A DNA stretch of 64,000 nucleotides from Hetaerina americana (taxonomy: Eukaryota; Arthropoda; Insecta; Odonata; Calopterygidae): assembly GCA_022747635.1 (NCBI GenBank), contig JAKTNV010000001.1, positions 28,375,990 to 28,439,989 of the forward strand, given 5' to 3'. Position 1 is the stretch's first letter, and the number at the start of each line of letters is the position of its first letter. The notes beneath the pieces were generated by a model, which was given only the letters and a program-made list of their open reading frames with translations, was not told the origin of the DNA and did not search any database. The translations under genes and the position numbers were made by a program. Of the stretch, positions 23,930 to 37,200 are shown in pieces.

Positions 23930-24745
23930 ATGTTTTTCAATTTTCCTCTGATTTTCTTAGCACAGATAATTGAGAGTTTACTGCAGTTAGCCTAATTAGG
24001 ACTATGCATTGCCGGCCACCCTACATGTCTAATTACATCATTTTTACATCCAAATAGGAATATTCTTATAATTTTGAGAATATTTTAATGCAATTTCTAT
24101 TTCATGTTTAAAATGGAAGACTTCTACTATAAGGTTTCAGTGCACTGAATTTGATCCCGACAGTTGTGGGGCTAACCATTTGGATTGATTGATCAATTTT
24201 TTATTAGTTTATTGATTGTCTCATATTGATCCCAATATAGGAATTATGGTTTTATAGTAGTTAACCCCTAACAAGGCTAGTAGTAAATTTATAAAAGTAT
24301 TGCTGCATTACATTTTTATATAGGACTATTTCAAAACAAGATGTAATTAGACACCGAGCAAGTCATTGGCCAATATTATTCAGATACCATATTCATAATA
24401 AAGGACTTAAGAAAAATTATACATAATTACAGGGCCTCTTTTCAATCCATATGCAGGTCTGGGTCATTTACTCAGAAGTCTATTGCCAGGCAAAACATTC
24501 ATAAAAGATTTTCAATGGGCTTTCTTCAACTTATGCCTAATTTCTAGTAGGCTCACTTAAACCCATTATCATATTAACATGAAAACATTTATAGGATCCC
24601 TTGTAAATTCATTCCAGGTCCATCTCAACAAGAGCATACAAAAGGATGATTATGAAGATGACCTAAATAATAACAAAGGTTCAGTATGAATAAATTTTGT
24701 TTTAGCTGTTTTACACAGCCCAAGCCTTTCAACAAAGCAACTCAC
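23930..24745. other. Intron or 3' flank of the scrawny gene
   Basis: No exon found. Exon 13 ends with a donor site at 24,749, so at least one further exon must lie beyond this stretch. Confidence 0.5.
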
Positions 24746-24749
24746 TTAC

Positions 24750-25274
24750 CCCATATGGATTTTATAGACAATGAAGATGATGATGACTGCTTTCCCAAAC
24801 TCTTCACTTCAAAATCTTGATTGAGCTGCTGAGTTTCTGCCTTTACCTCAATTTGGTCTATATCAGAATCAAAACTTTCACTGTGCCTTCTAGCAATTTG
24901 ACATTCATTGTCCCAATCATTTTTGTGTAAATTCAGACCTGTGTTTAAACTACCATCTGACTCATAGTCATCAAGGTTTAACCATTGTGAGAGATCTTCC
25001 ATTTTTTTAACTTTAATAGCCTTCTCAGCCTTTTCCTTAGATTTTATTTCAAAACTTGCTCTGCACTTCATCTTTGAGCTTGAAAATAGGCTCCTCACCT
25101 TTGGCTTATGTTTTTTACCACCACTTATCCTGGACGAAACATTCCTTCGTTTTTCATATCTAGGAGTACCAGCAGATGAAAAATCAGCAATAAAGCAATC
25201 ATCCTTACAAGCATCAAAATCACTTTCACTCAACCATTTATTAACCTTAACCACATTCCTATCTTCAGCAGCGG
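24750..25274 (-). CDS. scny: scny exon 13 (charged tail)
   Basis: Acceptor GTTTCAG, donor GTAAGT; 525 bases, residues 970-1,144. Basic stretch ([19 protein letters not shown]) followed by acidic segments and ending [13 protein letters not shown]. The phase-1 donor shows that the protein continues into an exon not found in this window. Confidence 0.8.
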
Positions 25275-28200
25275 CTGAAACATAAGGAATTTGTGATTAG
25301 TCGGTCTTTTTTCCACCTAGTAAGCAGTATGTATGAGACTAACTAAATTTTCATATACCATCCAGATATGAAACAATCCCTATTGAACTGTGCTTCTGAG
25401 CAAAGTTCTTCCCCAAATTACCCCTAAGGCTCTCACTGCAGCACCTTTTATGCACACATCTTAGGCTTTTTGGATCGGCAACACCTACATACCGCTGGGC
25501 AATATCTGAAATTTACACCCATACACACAAGTTTACTCTCTCAACATGCAAGCCAAGCATTAGGCATGCCAAACCAAGCACTATCATAGCACATGCAACA
25601 TGCAAAGCACTCATCTGCTTCCCCCTACCTCCTTCACCTGCAGCAACGTTGCTTGTCCCATTTGGCAAACTCTTGAGCTTGCTTGAACTCTCAGTCATTT
25701 CTTTCCTCTCCGCATCCTCCATCATACTGCAGCTAGACCTGTCAATAATTTTCAGGATGGACTTGAATGCAGTTGTCCCATTGATAACTGGAGAACAAGA
25801 ATCCGATGAGCTTGAAGATGTTGAAGAGCAGGGTGACGAAGGTTGAGATGTGCTGCAAAACATATGGAAAGAGTTTTATTTTGACATTACTCTACATATA
25901 GCCTGGAATTATAACACAGTGCATTCCTACAAAAAGATGGTAAGGTCCATACAATGATGAGCAGACATTTTTTTCAAGGGCAGATACAATCAAAAATCTT
26001 CATTACCAAAACATCACGGAGGATCCATAAAAATCTATTTTATTCACTTCAATGTAAAGCAGACTATAAAAATAGTTATCAACACAAAAGCCGGTTTGAG
26101 GGGTGATGGTGAGTTCACCCAATACAAAGCCCTATAGCATGTGGAACACATTTCAATGTACAGGGGCCAGTTTCTTTCCGTGCCGGCTATAGTTATACTC
26201 CCAGGAAGTTCTGATGCCTGAAAAATCACACAGCTAGGGTTGGGTTGAGGGTGCCCAGAAGGGCATACCCAGTAATCAAACCCAGGCCCTTGAATCAGTA
26301 TTCCAATGCTCTTTAACTATACTACCACATTACCAAAAAAAAATGTTGACCGCTACATGATTTTACATGTCATCTTTGCGCAGAGGCCATGCTTATCCTT
26401 TCTGTATCATTCAAATTTTAGTTTATGTTCCACCAAAATGAGTACTGACTTTATATATGCACTCATGAGTAACTGAATGGAGCAAAATAATGGGCTAGAG
26501 TAAACCAATTTAAGGAACAAAATAGAGATGATGATAATTTATGATGCCCTCATAAATCGTCATCATCTTCACCAGTATTTCAATCCTAAAATTTGTTACC
26601 TACAGCCTTTCATTATGCTCCATTCAGTTACTCATAAATATTCACTGTTTCAATTTAATCTCTTTCTTGCACCCACAAATTTTAAACTTTAGCAAATTTT
26701 TTATTTTTGCATCTTTTGCCAGAAAATAAATTGAGATTTTCAAATAATAATTATCTAAGAACTATTAAAGAAATATAAACACAAAAAAAAGTTTATTAAA
26801 TAATGGTTTTCCACACCATTTTCCCTTGGTAATCATCCAGATTCAATCACTATTTTCTATATGTCATTTAAAACATTCTATGGGAGTGTGTTTTGTGAAT
26901 GAACGTTAATTCACATTGCACATACGTGTTACAATTGAAACTAAGGTCAAGTTGTCGGAAGAATGAAATATAAAAAGTGTGAAACAGATTTCAAATGAGA
27001 TTGCTAGGTACGTGACTTTTGCTAAGTATTGCAAGTGCCATAACAATCCTGATTGTCAAGCCATGCCAATCGATGACATACACAAGGAGGAGATGGCAGA
27101 AATATGAAGAGTTAAGAAATGCAACTGAGCAAGGATGAGTGAGAGTCTGTTCCCACCCTGTAGATAGTAGTCAAGACTATCAATTCTGGACACCATTATT
27201 TGAAAATCAGTGAAATAGCAGATCATGTATTTAACCTTCACATGAAGCCTGACATAAACTAATTTGAAATATGAATGATAAATTTAAGAAACATTACAGT
27301 TGACAAATTTTCGTTCTTAAATCTAAAAAATTTAGCATTATTCAATAATACTCAATGAGTAAAAAAATATTAAATAACTTAAGGGCAGAATTAAGACTCA
27401 CTGCTAAACATCTTAAGGCAGCTAGTTAGCAGATAAGCTAGGCGCCAGCTGAATTTGAGAGATAGTATTATGACCATTTCATAACTGTAGAATACAATAA
27501 TATGGGATATCAAATTTTTTGCAGAAGACTGTTTGAGGGTACATTTCATTCTCTTTTATTTACATTCCACACCACAAAATTTCTTGATTGCTCTTTGCGA
27601 TATTATAAGCATTTGAGGGCTATGAAAGATTAAGAAATGGCAAAGCAAGAGTATAAAACTTTTCTCAATAAAATTCCTTGATCTTCCATCAAGGGGCTAA
27701 ACACCAAAGTGACAACACAAATATATCAATAAAATTCCTCTTTCCAGAGAACATTGATATAAAAATTTAGGTTATAAATAGTAGTTTTGTGATAGGTACT
27801 TCACCACTTAAACCCTTTCATTGTTGTGCATGTACCTTTTCATTCTCCATGCAGAGCAACATGGATGAACGTTCACTATTTCCCTTTTCCACACCTTTAC
27901 TCCTTCCCCGTGAAATAAGTGTTTTATTCCCTGTCCATTAGTTAACCCTACTTTTTCCCTACACTTTCTTGAGATAAGAATCTCATTTTCTTGCATAACA
28001 CTGAGTTTATACTCCCTCATAATAAGTCCATTGTGAACGTATCATTTTTTAGGGTTTTTACCAAGTGATAATAAATACCAGTGGCCCATGCATTTCCTAG
28101 AATTTTGAAAATCTAGAACACCTTTCTCTTACACTATTTTCTTACACTTGCAGGAATAGGCTCATGTTCATCTCAAATTGCATCAAATCTGTTTTCCACC

Positions 28201-31200
28201 CTCATCATGAATAGTGAACGAGTGCTTCTAGCCAGTCTTTCACAAAGATGATGATGAGGATATGTTATTTGCATCCAATCAAGAGTGTTAAACATTTGTG
28301 GACAAAATTTTTTTACACTTCAGAAGCAAGTGTAACCAATGAAAAATATTCTGACAACTATCCACTTATTCCCTTCCTAGTCTTCCAGTACTTGGTCAAG
28401 CAGCAAGGTATTTACAATGCACATCCTCCATTTTGACTCATCCATCTCTGGTATAAGGAAATAGGGTGACATAATCAAAAATAGTTGTATAAGTATTGTT
28501 ATTGGTATTCTACTTTTGGAGGTAAGTTTTATTAGGAAACAGCCTAAACCACAATACATTTCTTTTCCTCTCCTAACAAAACCATAGCTGGACATCCAAC
28601 ACTGCAATAAACCCAGAGGGATTTACTGTAGTGTTAAAAAAATCCACATGTCTATCATTCTCCCCTCCATCAGTGAACATCAGTTCAACATCCTATCACC
28701 AATCAAAATTCTCTGCATTCATCTTTCCAGCCTTAAATCATGAGTCCTCACTGTACAACATCACACTTCACATCAAAGTTTTGAATAGCTGTTTCATAAC
28801 ACGTTGCAGGTGAATGACGAGAATTGTCATTATTTAGGAGCATCATTTTAAACATTTAATAAACATTACTCACATGTTTGGTGGTAATTTTTCATTTGCC
28901 TCTCATTCTTCCATAAGAACAGCCATAACTTAATTGTCAATTTCATCAAGTAGTTTTGAGAGCATGAACTGTACTTAAATCCCAGACCATTTTTCTGTAA
29001 TGTCACGCAACTTCCTTTTCAACAGCTTGAAACTTATTGAATGAAGAATACAATGTATCTTTCCACTGTACTTTATTCACGTACAACTAGTTTCAACGCT
29101 CAAGCGTCATCATCAGGTACAAATTAATCAAGTCGCAGTCCATTTATATATTATTCATGAGGGAGAGGAGGGGTGGGTCCCTCATGAATAATATATAAAT
29201 GGACTGCGACTTGATTAATTTGTACCTGATGATGACGCTTGAGCGTTGAAACTAGTTGTACATGAATAAAGGACAGTGGAAAGATACATTGTATTCTTCA
29301 TTTAATAAACATGAATTTCCACAAAGTTGAGCCGGGAACAATTGAAGCTTGAATCTTATTCGTACTTAGTTGAAATATTTAAAGGAATATTCCATAAAAT
29401 GGCATCACATAGGAAAGAGAGGGCTTTGCGCTAGGGAGAAATTTTGTTAGATCTGCACACCAATGACTTGTCAGATGTGCCCTTAGAATATGACAAAAAA
29501 GTGTAAGTGTTTACGATATTGTAGTGAAGGTCAGAAATAGAAAATCCACTCCCCCCTTGATAAGCAAAAGTGACTTCGATAAGAGCACCAATGATGACAA
29601 TCCTTCACCAGGAATCTCTACTTCAACCATTGGGTCAAATAGAGGGCTCCCTGCCACATAGAAGAGTGAGGCAAAAACAATAAAAAAGGCACAGAGCACA
29701 TTTTCTCGTAAAGGTAAAGTGCTTCTGGTGATTTAGAATGACAAAAGGGAGGAGAGGATGATTAGTACAATTCACAGTGCTAGGATGGGTAATACACAAC
29801 TGAAAGATAAGATCACAGGACTGCCAATCAAAAAACCTATCAGCATTTTGAAACACAAGTTCATGAAAGGCGCAGACAGGGAGAATATGTATTTATCATA
29901 TTACATATTATACAATCATGAGAAAAGCAATGAAATGGTCAAAGAAAGAAGTGCTGTGGCTTATTAATTATACTCTTTTTAATACATTTAGAGTTTGTAA
30001 AACACTAAATGAATCAAATAGTATTCAATTCAAATGTTTTCTGCTCCAGACTGCCAAGTGGACAACCAGTGGACAGCATCCAGACGAGACATCTTCGGAG
30101 GATAACAGCAATGATAAGCCGACAGTATATTCCTCCAAGGGATTACCCACATCCCCTTGTGAGAGACCTTTGTAAATATCATCTCTTTCCTACTATGGGC
30201 AACAGTAAGAAAAAATAGCACACAAGAAGATGCCAAGTATGCACTTAAACAAAATTTGGAAGGAGATGAGGTATGTGTGCTCATCTTGTGCTGTTCCACT
30301 CCAAAAAGGAAAATGTTTCAAGAGGTATCACACAAAGAAGACATACTAAAATTGTTTGTGAGTATTACATTCGAAGTTCCATAAAAAATTTTCAATTTTT
30401 AAGGAAATTGTGACGATTTTACTGAAGTAATGCACGTTCAAAAACTACACTTAAGAAATCCACCAGAACAGAGGGTTAAAACCCATTTAAATGCCCCAGG
30501 GCGAAAAATGTTACCAGCTTTGTGCAGTGTCCCTTACATTAATTCCCACCTTGTGATAACCTCTCTGCCTAATGCAATTCTTCTTTTTAGGTCCCCACTA
30601 CTTTGACCACTTAGGTGCAAAACACTTTCATGATAGGTATACTGTTCCAACTCCTCTAGTTTATGAACTCCAAATTTAATATTGTAATTACATTTATTCT
30701 CATTCCATACCTATTTCACTGACTCCCCAATGTGCTCAACACTTTCAACCCCTTGGCTAACTGGCAAACTAAAGCTTACTTGATCACTAACAAACTTTAC
30801 TGCGATTATGGATTCTCCACTGACTTTCATTCCTATCTCAAGTTCTTCTCATGCCTCTCTGACCATTTCCTTCATATTTACATTGAAAAGTACATCTATC
30901 GCCATGCCCTTATGGGTGATCCTGAGTACCACCACTGAGCTGCACTGAAATTTAACTTCTTGATCTGCAGTCTTTGCATATGGCTGCCTTTCCCTTTTTG
31001 TCGGAATGAAAACTAAAACTAATTTCAAGAAATATTAAAGCCAATTTCTTCTCCCATGAAATCTACAAAGTAGTCCACAGACACTTTTCCCCCCATATTT
31101 TTCTAAACTAAGTCATTTAGCTTCAATGTTGTTTGTCTACCTCCACGGTCTTATTACAATTCAATTCCCTTAATGCCCTTTCTATCCACCATTGAGTAAG

Positions 31201-34200
31201 CTTATCATCCAATCTCATTTATGTCATACAGGCATAATCTTTCTACGTTTAAACTTACTGGCAAAATCTTTTCCGTGTCCATTTCTTTTCCATAAAATGA
31301 ATGTAACATTCTGGGCTACATCACACCTTCCAAAGTATCACATTATAAATTTTCTACTATGCACAAGATAACCAATTAAAATTTACTATTGACAATAAAC
31401 GACTCAAACATATCCTTTTTCTTATTCATTGAAGTAAAACCAGGAGATTGGATTTCCACATGTAATACAAGCACTTTGGTGTTATGTGCATTAGTGTCCA
31501 TAGTCATTCAAGGTGATGTATCCCTTGCATTTCTATCATCAACAAACCACAAGTAAAAAAGGGGAGATATCAGAGAGGAGATATAGAGACAATGAGTTCA
31601 AAAACTCTTTTTCAAAGCAATAATAAAATTGTTGATAAAAGTAAAGATAGTGATTTTCAGAGTTGTGATTATTCTTATGATATGGGTATTTAGGATAGCA
31701 AAGAAATTTCTTGTCAAAATGTAGACAATGGTACACATCTATTGAACCCAGGAAAGGCCATGGTACACCACAAGTGGAAGTGGTGTATAAGAAATCAAGT
31801 CTCTACTATTCCTGACAAAAATAGATGAATAATTACAATATTTGTGAATAATTAGAACAATCAAAGTGAAATCAATGTTTTTTTTCAGATTCCATGGGGA
31901 CATGTTTCAGAAATAATCTCAAATTAAACGAACAAGCACTCAGGTGCCTTGTTGAACTTGATGTGGCTAAAAAATGGTAAGCACAGGTACTATGTAGCAA
32001 TGGAATCACAGCAATGAAATGAAGAGACAGAAAATATGTGCACACACTATCCATAAACTACAAGATATCATTAGAGGAAAAAGAGTGAAAAATAAGAATA
32101 CAATCATAAAACAAAAAGTGGCTAAATTAAATGAATGAAGTTCACATGTGAGTGAGAGGAAGGCCATGTTTCCCTTCATTCACCAAACAATAAAGAAATG
32201 TATTGAATGAAAAGAGTCTAAAGGCAATGAAAAACCTTTCCTTAAAAATTAACTTGAAAAATTACATCGAGGTATAATACCGAAAAATAATAAGTTATTC
32301 ACACTTGACTAAAATATGAGTAAGGTAATTAGAAAGATTTAAAGGAAATTTTCAATTTTGATCTAAAACACTAATGATAACCAAATCTTTCTTTCACACT
32401 GACGCAATAGATAAACTGGATTATTTCCAAAGCTATTTGATCAACCTCATTGAAAAGACAGTGAAATTTGACAAAAATTCTTAAATGGGAATGGCAAGTC
32501 ACATAAAAATGAATGATGGCAACAAATAATGCACAAAATCTTTGAAATGGTGATATACATTAGCCTGTGCATAACACATACATTCTCAAAATAGAGCCAC
32601 ATTTATGGGCAACAATGACTGATCAAGGTAAGAATTTCCAGAATTATAGTATATTAATCAATTATAAAAAAGAATTCCTAAACTTCTGACAGTGATGACC
32701 CTCCTCTCCCTCCACTGATTTCTCACCTATGCTCCTGTTCTGCCACCATCCCGCCTGCAATTATTTTATTAATGCCTAAGCAAAATGTAATGTGATGTTT
32801 CCAGTTTTCGGGGGTGATCACTTGTTACTATGCCCTGACAATGTTTTTAACCATATTGCTCCATCATGGACACATTATGGCCAATAGAACACACATATGG
32901 GTTACTCATAAAATAAGTACACATAGCATTAATTTGGTGTCTTCACCATCACACTCACCCATTTGGTCTCTCCTCCAACCCCTCATTCACTATGTGTGCT
33001 GCACTACCCTCACACCTCTCCCCCTCCTCCTCCATAGAGTTCAGCTTCTTCACTTCACTTTTAGAATTAACCCCAGAGCTATTTTTCTCTGTCCTTTCCC
33101 TCCCATTCATCACTGACATTTCCACCAGATTGCCATTTGGTAAATCCTTTCTCACATTTGACACTTCTGCAACCCTGTTATCAACTGTCTTTTGAAAGTC
33201 TCTGCTGCCCTTAGCACCTGCACCACCATTGATATTCCATCCTCTGCTGGCTGCAATTGCTGTGGCATCAGCTGTCAGGTTTCCTGAGATGGTCATTTCC
33301 GAGGCAGAACTCTGATGCTTGGATATCCCACTTTCTGTAAATACAAAAAATCACTAATTAGGCAACTAGTTAGAAATAACAGTGTAAGCAGAGAATGTCT
33401 AAGAGGCAAAATTATTTTAATCTTATGTACATGGATTATGTAAATATTAAAAACCCAACTTCCCAAATCCCATTAATCACCGAAAAATAATAAGTCTAAT
33501 AGTTGGTAACCCAACAACCACAGCCTTTATGGCAGCTTTCAGTATGATACATAGATACATGTAATTGGGGAAAGTACAGAAATAAAAGTTTTCTTGCTTT
33601 AAAGAAAACCATTTTGACCTGAATGATTCTCCACATTCAGTAAGACCATCCAACTTTGATGAATTTTGTTTAACTTCTGTAATGCACAACAATCCACACC
33701 ATTCAATTGTATAAATTGCCAGTAAACTTTTCAGTGTGGTGATTGTGACCAATCATCACACTGAAAAGTTTAAAAATTGGGAGCATAGGTACTGCATGAT
33801 ATAATATAAATTAAATACAGGAAATAAAAAAATGAGCATGACCATTAGTACCTCAATGACTGCACCTTACTGGGTCTATATTATGAAAAAGAAAGGAAAT
33901 CAAAACATGTTAAATATGCCATTTACTTTGAAGAATTATCTAATAGATATGGTATTATATTACAAATAAAACTAGGGCAAAAAGCATAAAATGGGCTGAA
34001 TAGACAAGGCTCCCTATAAAGTCAAAATATTCTGCATATGGCTTCAGGGTTCTCACCAAGGAATATGTAAAATTCTCTCCTAACATTTCAAGACAATTAA
34101 ACTGCCCAATTTCTTTATATCATTAGATGGTAGTGGACAGTCAGAAGGGAATTGCAGATCTCACACCATGGTTTGACTTTCTTTTCCATGAAGTGTATTC

Positions 34201-37200
34201 TGAACTTCTAAATATAAGAGAGTTGACTGAATCTTCAAGACTATAGGATTAAAAAGGGAATATCTATTAATGCATTGTAATGCACTAAACAAATCTGTGC
34301 AAATGAGGAGGCATCTTTACTATTAGTGTTATGATAAGAGGAAGTTATGGCCCATGCAGTTCCACCTGCCAATTTTGAACCATTTGTGCAGATTTCTGTA
34401 ACATTGGGATAACATGTGAGCTGCCAGCTCATCAATTCTTGGAGAAAAGATTGGCTGTACAAATACACCTAAAGACAATTCTTTGGATGTCCAAAAGGAG
34501 CTCGCTTGATTCCAATTATCAACTCAGGATATGACTGGTTCTGAATGCCCGTTGCCAATTGCATTCCTGTAATGTGAATTGGTCTAAAATATGACTCTCC
34601 CACTGATGAATAAATGTAACTGCCTTAATCAAGTTTAGGCTGAAGCAATGATTTGTACAATATCAGTATCATGGTATGGTCAGCACCCCATGACACATTG
34701 CTGAGATAGCATAATAATTTTAAGTTATTTGTCTCTCAAACCTTTAAAGTGTGGCTGCCATGTGAGTCATTGGTCAAACAACCTCAAGAATGTAATGGTA
34801 CTTGGCAAATCCCATGTGATAACCACCTAAATTCATGGAGAGCTGAAGCTACATTCTACGGAATTTTGTGGCATGCATATCTCTCATTTTTTCCTCTGAG
34901 ACTCTAAATTCCACTTTCTTTAACCATTCATTCAATCTATGAACAGTCATCTGAGCTTTCCTCATCACTATTTATTATCTGAAGCCCCTACAAAAAATGG
35001 TAAGGTCATCTACTAAAAGAAATCCCATCACTTGGAGTTGAATGCAATCCGTTATATTGCCCATGAATATGGATCATTAAGATACCCCATTTCTTGGATG
35101 CATCACTCTAACAGGGTATTAACGATTTTTACTCTGAAAAGCCAGTTGGTCTAAAACTGTAGATTAAATAGAAGGTAGAATGCCTTTAAAATCCCAGGCC
35201 TCTAGTTTTTCTAAAAACCTACATCGCCAAACATGGTCATGTGCTTTGTCAATATTGAAGAATCCAGAAGAAACTGTAGATTAAATAGGTAGAATGCCTT
35301 TAAAATCCCAGGCCTCTAGTTTTTCTAAAAACCTACATCGCCAAACATGGTCATGTGCTTTCTCAATATTGAAGAATCATTTCATCATGAGCATATCTAT
35401 TATCCTTTCTACAGTTCAGGCAGGTAGCCTAGCCCTCATATCTGGTTGCAATGTGACCGAAGAGCTAGCATTGAAAACAACACATGGGAACAGGGATGAA
35501 AAGATGAACTGATTAAAAACCAATGAATACCTCATTTTATTAAATTAAAATTGGTCCAGGCATTTCTTTCAACAGGAATTCGAACTAATGCATATATAAT
35601 AAAAATCCAATATAAGGCACCATCATAGCCTCCCTGCTTCTTTGCTTGCCCATGATCACCATTCAACTTGACAACAATATCAATTGCCTTTCTTGCTCGC
35701 AGTAACTGACGAAGTAAAATTGCATCTTTGCCACCATAAAGAAGAAAAAGGTATGACTGAGTCCCCATATAGAAGGGCAACTTCCTATGCAAAAGGTGGC
35801 ATCCATTCATGGAAGAAAATGCTGCGTATCTGATGGGACAAAGAAGGATTGTGTTCCATGAATTACTTCCTAGAAATGAAACCATAAGCGACAAGATTAA
35901 TTGCCAGCAGCATAAGTTGCCTTGAGGCCCCAACCTAAAAAAAATAACTGGGACAACTGCAACAAGTGATTTTGTATCACAATAATGCCCAACCTCATTC
36001 TGACAAAAGCAGTTATCCAAGAACTTGTTATCTCAAGTTGGTATGTATGGTCTTCCGCATCAACCCTATTCTTGCATCATCAGATTTTCACCTTTTCCAT
36101 TCTCTATCCAACAATCTCTGAGGGTTTCATTTCATGATGAAGCTGCTCTTCAAGACTGGCTAATTGACTTCAACTCCACGCCACAGCATTTCTTCAGGCA
36201 TGAAATAGAAAAACTACCATAACATTGGGAAACAGTAATAAACAATGAAGGAGAATAAATTATTACTTTCTGTACTTTTTTCAAGAGTATGAATTGAAAT
36301 TTTGAGCCGCTTAAATTTTTTGAAAATTTTGTTTCCATGTTTCACTCTTTACGCATTCTAATTCTAATAAAATAAATCTTTCATGGCAGGGTTCTTCTTT
36401 CAGTAATAATACATAATTGAAAGGATCGGTACGGTAATTGTGGTCAAAAATACTTCCGCCAAGCCTAATGTGTTTTATTTTTGAAAAAGGTACCTGTTTG
36501 ATATATCAATGATTAAGCCAATAATTAGTTCAGTTGGGAAGAAATGAGTTCACATCTTAAAGATGTTTACAAAGAGGGAGGCATAACAAAGCTGAAGCAC
36601 TTTACATAAATAAAGGTGGCCTCCATGCAGCAGCTAGGTTAACAATACAAGTGATGGGAGCACATATTCATTCAGAGCAGAATGTAAAAATATGCTACCT
36701 AACTTGCACTTTTATCTGGTAAATGGACAAAGAAATGAAAAAAATAAGGTATGGATATTATTGAGGATTTGAACAAGATAAACAGCGGATCCTGGACACC
36801 ATTTACGATAGTCAAATAACTCACCCGAGCACTTTCTGCTTCTCTTGGCCCCTCTCCTTTCCTCCTCCTCGTCAGATGACTCGCCACTCAATATGGGATA
36901 AGACACCAGGTGATGGTGGTCAGCTTTCCCACCCAAGCACTCTGCCTCCCTACTCTTCCCACTCACACCCACAAGCACACCAAGCTTGCTCAGACGATCA
37001 AGGGACTTCTCTGCTCCTTCTCGGGTACTGCTTCCCTCTGCTGACCCAGCACTATGTATTTGATTGCAATCTATCACAGAGTACGCAAATTTAGACGGCT
37101 GCCTGACAGACTTAGCTGCATTTGTGCCCCAAGAGTTATTAACATGCTGCTGACTTCGGCTTGTTTTTATTGGGCTATCACCAACACCATTCACTTTGGG

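Noticed and set aside
32814..33195. Plus-strand ORFs of 67-100 codons
   Set aside because: Antisense shadows of scny exon 11.
35532..36020. 162-codon minus-strand ORF
   Set aside because: Lies antisense to mariner landmarks on the plus strand and has no motif of its own.
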